From Ashinkailepas kermadecensis (Eukaryota; Arthropoda; Thecostraca; Neolepadidae), in NCBI GenBank assembly GCA_034440615.1, contig JAOTOM010003997.1, forward strand, positions 91,001-155,000: a stretch of DNA of 64,000 nucleotides, read 5' to 3'. Position 1 is the stretch's first letter; every line of letters begins with the position of its first letter. Below the pieces are notes generated by a model. That model saw only the letters and a list, made by a program, of their open reading frames with translations. It made no database searches and was not told the DNA's origin. A program made the position numbers and the translations under genes. Shown piece by piece: positions 61,020-64,000 of this stretch.

Positions 61020-61570
61020 TCTGGCAGAGGGTGTCTCTGGCAGAGGGTGTCTCTAGTAGAGGGTGTCTCTGGCAGAAGGTGCCTCTGGCAGACGGCGCAT
61101 CTGGCAGACTGAGAATGTGATGTTGTCTATGGCAGACGGTGTATCTGGCAGACGGCGTTTCTGGCAGACGGTGTATCTGGCAGACGGCATCTCTCGCAGA
61201 TGGCGTCTCTGGCAGACTGAGAATGCGGTGTTGTCGCTGGCAGACGGAGAATGCGATGTTGTCTCTGGAAGACGGCGTCCCTTGCAGACGACGTCTCTGA
61301 CAGACAGAGAATGCGGTGTTGTCTCTGGCAGACGGTGTCTCTGGTAGGAAGAGAATGTGGTTTTGTCTATGTCAGGCGGTGAATGCAGTGTTGCTTCTGG
61401 CAGACGGTGAATATAGTGTCATTATGTTAGACTGTCAATGTGCTCTGTCTGACAGACGATATATGTGCTCTTTTCCTGAATATACGCTAAAGCAGTGTTA
61501 TCTTCTATCAAACGGTGAATGTGGTGTTTTCTCTTTCAGATGGCGAATGTGGTGTTGTCTATTGCAGAAA
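61020..61570. repeat. 15-16-bp and ~30-bp degenerate tctggcagacgg repeat
   Basis: Begins as regular ggtgtctctggcagag units and changes into gtctctggcagacggtgaat gtggtgttgt-like longer units that decay rightward. Confidence 0.88.
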
Positions 61571-62249
61571 GACTACCAATAGTTGCTTGAGCACTGCCTT
61601 CCATCTTCTACTCTACTTTTGCGAAAACATTCCGAAAGTGGCGATGCCCTATAAGCGTGTCGAAAGGGAGCATTAGCTTGGGGGAATACAGAGCATAAAC
61701 ATCAGGAATTTCTCAAGCACCTCCTGCGTGTCAGTGCAACCAGACCAAGGGTGGGTGAGAGTATGCCTATAGGCGTGCCGGACCATAGGGTCATTTCCGT
61801 CACCTGGCGCAAATGCGCACCTAGCTCCCCTAACGCATCCTAGTATTTTGCAAGCAAGTTGCATTTACATTAAAGGAGTCTTACGTTATAATGTATGTGA
61901 CGTTAAGGTGCTGAAGGCGGGGGTGGTCGGGGGAACATCTCCCGAATGTTTAAAGTTTTAGTTTACTTTGATCCGCCGCAAGATAATTTGTAGTTGGGGC
62001 AGGGGATTGACGAGCAAGTTTCTTACGCCAAGGTGCCGGAATTAGCCTACTCTTATCGAAAAGCACCGAGGTATCTTTACCGTGCGGTAAGCAGGTAATT
62101 GTTCACACCACCTATCACGTCGGCTGTTGCGTGTTAGTTGTTAGTAGTGGCCGGTAGTAGCATGCTTCCATGCGGGGTTGTGTGTGAGGTTGGTTCTGTG
62201 CTTTGCAATTTGGCTCATCTACTTCCGTTGTACCTATGGATAACCGTTT
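61571..62249. other. Single-copy region
   Basis: No gene recognised. Confidence 0.45.
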
Positions 62250-62435
62250 TACGTTGTGAATTGCCAGGTAAATTGACTCACCTACGTCCGATGGCACCGC
62301 TGGGTTATCGTTTTACGTTATGCTAATTTTGTAAAGCAAGTCGGCTCACTTCCGTCCGACGGCACCGCTAGCTAGCCATTTATTTCGAATTGAAAAGTGA
62401 GTCGGCTCATTTACGTCCAATGCTATTCGTAGATG
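62250..62435. repeat. ~65-bp diverged repeat, three to four copies
   Basis: ctcacctacgtccgatggca followed by ccgctgggttatcgttttac; later copies have ctcacttccgtccgacggca and ctcatttacgtccaatgct. Confidence 0.75.
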
Positions 62436-62478
62436 GCTATTTACCTTACTGCTATGAGTGTATGCGAGGGAATGCAGT

Positions 62479-62525
62479 GTGTGTCTGAATGCGTGTTGGA
62501 ATGCGTGTTGGAGTGCGTGTTGGTG
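62479..62525. repeat. 12-bp tandem repeat, probable LINE 3' tail
   Basis: Three to four copies of a unit like gaatgcgtgttg lie about 10-55 bp beyond the stop of the minus-strand LINE frame. Short tandem repeats at the extreme 3' end are usual for CR1/Jockey-like LINEs. That it is the LINE tail is an inference from position. Confidence 0.55.
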
Positions 62526-62534
62526 ATATGGTGT

Positions 62535-62880
62535 CTATAATGCCCCTGCTAGTATGGTGAGGTGCGGATAACCAAATAGTAATCGGATGAGTTCTGAGTG
62601 GTTGCCACCCAGAAGCGATGGAAGTGAGAGGGCGATGGCCTCTTTTCGGCAGAAGGCCTTGAGTGGTTGTCTTTGAGCGTCAAAGCTACTACAGTCTAGC
62701 AGGATGTGGCCTATGTATAACGTGGTGTTGCAGGTGTGGCAGTGAGGTGTTCCATAATGGTCATCCTCTTGTTGAAACAGTGTTAGCATTGTACAACCAG
62801 TTCTAAAAAAGACGATTTCCAGGCATATGTAACTGTCTTAGCACTATAACCTGTTTTCATAAATGTCACCCCTGTTAGTT
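62535..62880 (-). mobile_element. Non-LTR retrotransposon (LINE) 3'-end fragment
   Basis: On the minus strand an open frame ending at 62535 encodes CHTCNTTLYIGHILLDCSSF followed by R.PLKAFC and ends ELIRLLFGYPHLTILAGAL. C..C....(T/Y).GH.L.DC..F is the zinc-binding motif found after the reverse transcriptase/RNase H region of Jockey/I/CR1-type LINE proteins (known family feature). The frame is interrupted further upstream, near 62800, and the fragment is cut off at about 62880 by the 31-bp minisatellite. A short 3' UTR and a 12-bp tandem tail (62479-62525) follow, the usual arrangement for a 5'-truncated LINE. The clade cannot be assigned from this piece. Confidence 0.7.
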
Positions 62881-62889
62881 GGCTGGTGT

Positions 62890-63658
62890 GCCGGTATGTC
62901 TGCCGGTATCGGTAAATGTGTTGTTGCCTAATATCAGTATCGGCCGATGTGTTGTTGTCTGTCAGTATCGGTCAATGTGTTGTTGCCTAATGTCAGTATC
63001 GGTCTATGTGTTGTTGCTGTCAGTATCGGTAAATGTGTTGTTGCCTAATATCAGTATCGGCCGATGTGTTGGCTGTCAGTATCGGTCAATGTGTTGTTGC
63101 CTAATGTCAGTATCGGCCGATGTGTTGTCTAATGTCAGTACCGGCCTATGTGCTGTTGCCTAATGTCAGTATCGGTCAATGTGTTGTTGCCTAATGTCAG
63201 TATCGGCCGATGTGTTGTCTAATGTCAGTATCGGCCTATGTGTTGTTGTCTAATGTCAGTATCGGCCGATGTGTTGTTGTCTAATGTCAGTATCGGCCTA
63301 TGTGTTGTTGCCTAATGCCAGTATCGGCGGATGTGTTGTTGTCTAATGTCAGTATCGGCCGATGTGTTGTTGTCTAATGTCAGTATCGGCCGATGTGTTG
63401 TTGTCTAATGTCAGTATCGGCCGATGTGTTGTTGTCTAATGTCAGTATCGGTAGGTGTGTTGTTGTCTAATGTCAGTATCGACCTATGTGTTGTTGCCTA
63501 ATGTCAGTATCGGCCGATGTGTTGTTGTCTAGTGTCAGTCTTGCCCGATGTGCTGTTGTCTGAGGTCAGTCTGGCCCGATGTGCTGTTGTCTGAGGTCAG
63601 TCTGGCCCGATGTGCTGTTGTCTGATGTCAGTCTCAGCCGATGTCCTACCTGGAATGC
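62890..63658. repeat. 31-bp minisatellite, ~25 copies
   Basis: Unit: atgtgttgttgtctaatgtc followed by agtatcggccg, with gttgcctaa and shorter gttgtctaa variants. The last four units change to gaggtcagtctggcccgatg. Confidence 0.96.
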
Positions 63659-64000
63659 AAGTGACTTCTTAACATGTGTACTTGAATTCGCAAGTAATAC
63701 ACTCCAAAATATGCATTTCAAGCCGCCGCGCGAGTAGTGGAATTTGGTCAGTAGTATTTATGATAGGGGTAGGCGATAAAGGAATCCAACCGCCGGCAAA
63801 AACCTCTACGTATGCCCTTTTTATGGTGATGACCCTAATAGCCAGCTTCGACGAACAGCGTTGCTCACTGAGCCGTGTGGTCGGTGTGATAACACCATAA
63901 CTAACATCTATAAACTCCACGCAGCGTTCACACTCGGAGACTACGCCCGCCATTAGCACACAAGCCGTGCACTGGCAGTGCCAGGTGCCGGCGCGGCGGG
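63659..64000. other. Single-copy region at window end
   Basis: No gene recognised. Confidence 0.45.

Overview
This window is metazoan nuclear DNA, very probably from an invertebrate. It contains two spliced exons of a Wnt-family gene with GT/AG borders, remnants of animal-type transposons (Tc1/mariner, non-LTR retrotransposon, foldback or hAT-like ends), and an extraordinary load of micro- and minisatellites. There is no sign of prokaryotic organisation: no operons, no dense real ORFs and no ribosome-binding-site pattern. Nearly all the long open frames lie inside tandem repeats whose unit lacks stop codons, so they are not evidence of genes. I cannot name the species. A Wnt16-like gene with a multi-kilobase intron fits many crustaceans, molluscs, annelids and related groups.

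Layout. 1-5.6 kb: a chain of unrelated minisatellites (130-bp higher-order trimer, then units of 30, 36, 45, 22, 21, 35 and 12 bp). 5.6-9.2 kb: mostly single-copy DNA with two TA tracts and small repeats. 9.2-13.7 kb: three large GC-rich arrays (36/37, 38 and 30 bp units). 13.7-21.3 kb: single-copy stretches alternating with arrays of 57/58, 21, 76, 32 and 33 bp. 21.5-29.7 kb: a degenerate array, then the longest repeat-poor stretch, which holds a broken mariner transposase. 29.7-37 kb: arrays of 59 changing to 50 bp, an AGGTC-rich array, a 536-bp GA/TA/GA block and a 38-bp array. 37-41.5 kb: GC-rich, CpG-rich and single-copy DNA. 41573-48158: two Wnt exons separated by a 6.3-kb intron. 48.2-54.2 kb: single-copy DNA with dispersed repeats. 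54.3-60.2 kb: a 775-bp-armed inverted repeat and a long family of G-rich/T-rich short tandem units, possibly all one large element. 60.4-63.7 kb: 70-bp and 31-bp arrays with a LINE 3' end between them.

The only gene supported is the Wnt gene on the plus strand. Its signal-peptide exon should lie upstream of 41573. The exons encoding the rest of the ligand, including the lipid-acylated serine region, were not found in the 15.8 kb after 48158, so they probably lie beyond the window. By eye, clear tandem repeats cover roughly 20-23 kb, about a third of the window. Coordinates of degenerate repeats are approximate, and copy numbers were obtained by dividing array length by unit length.
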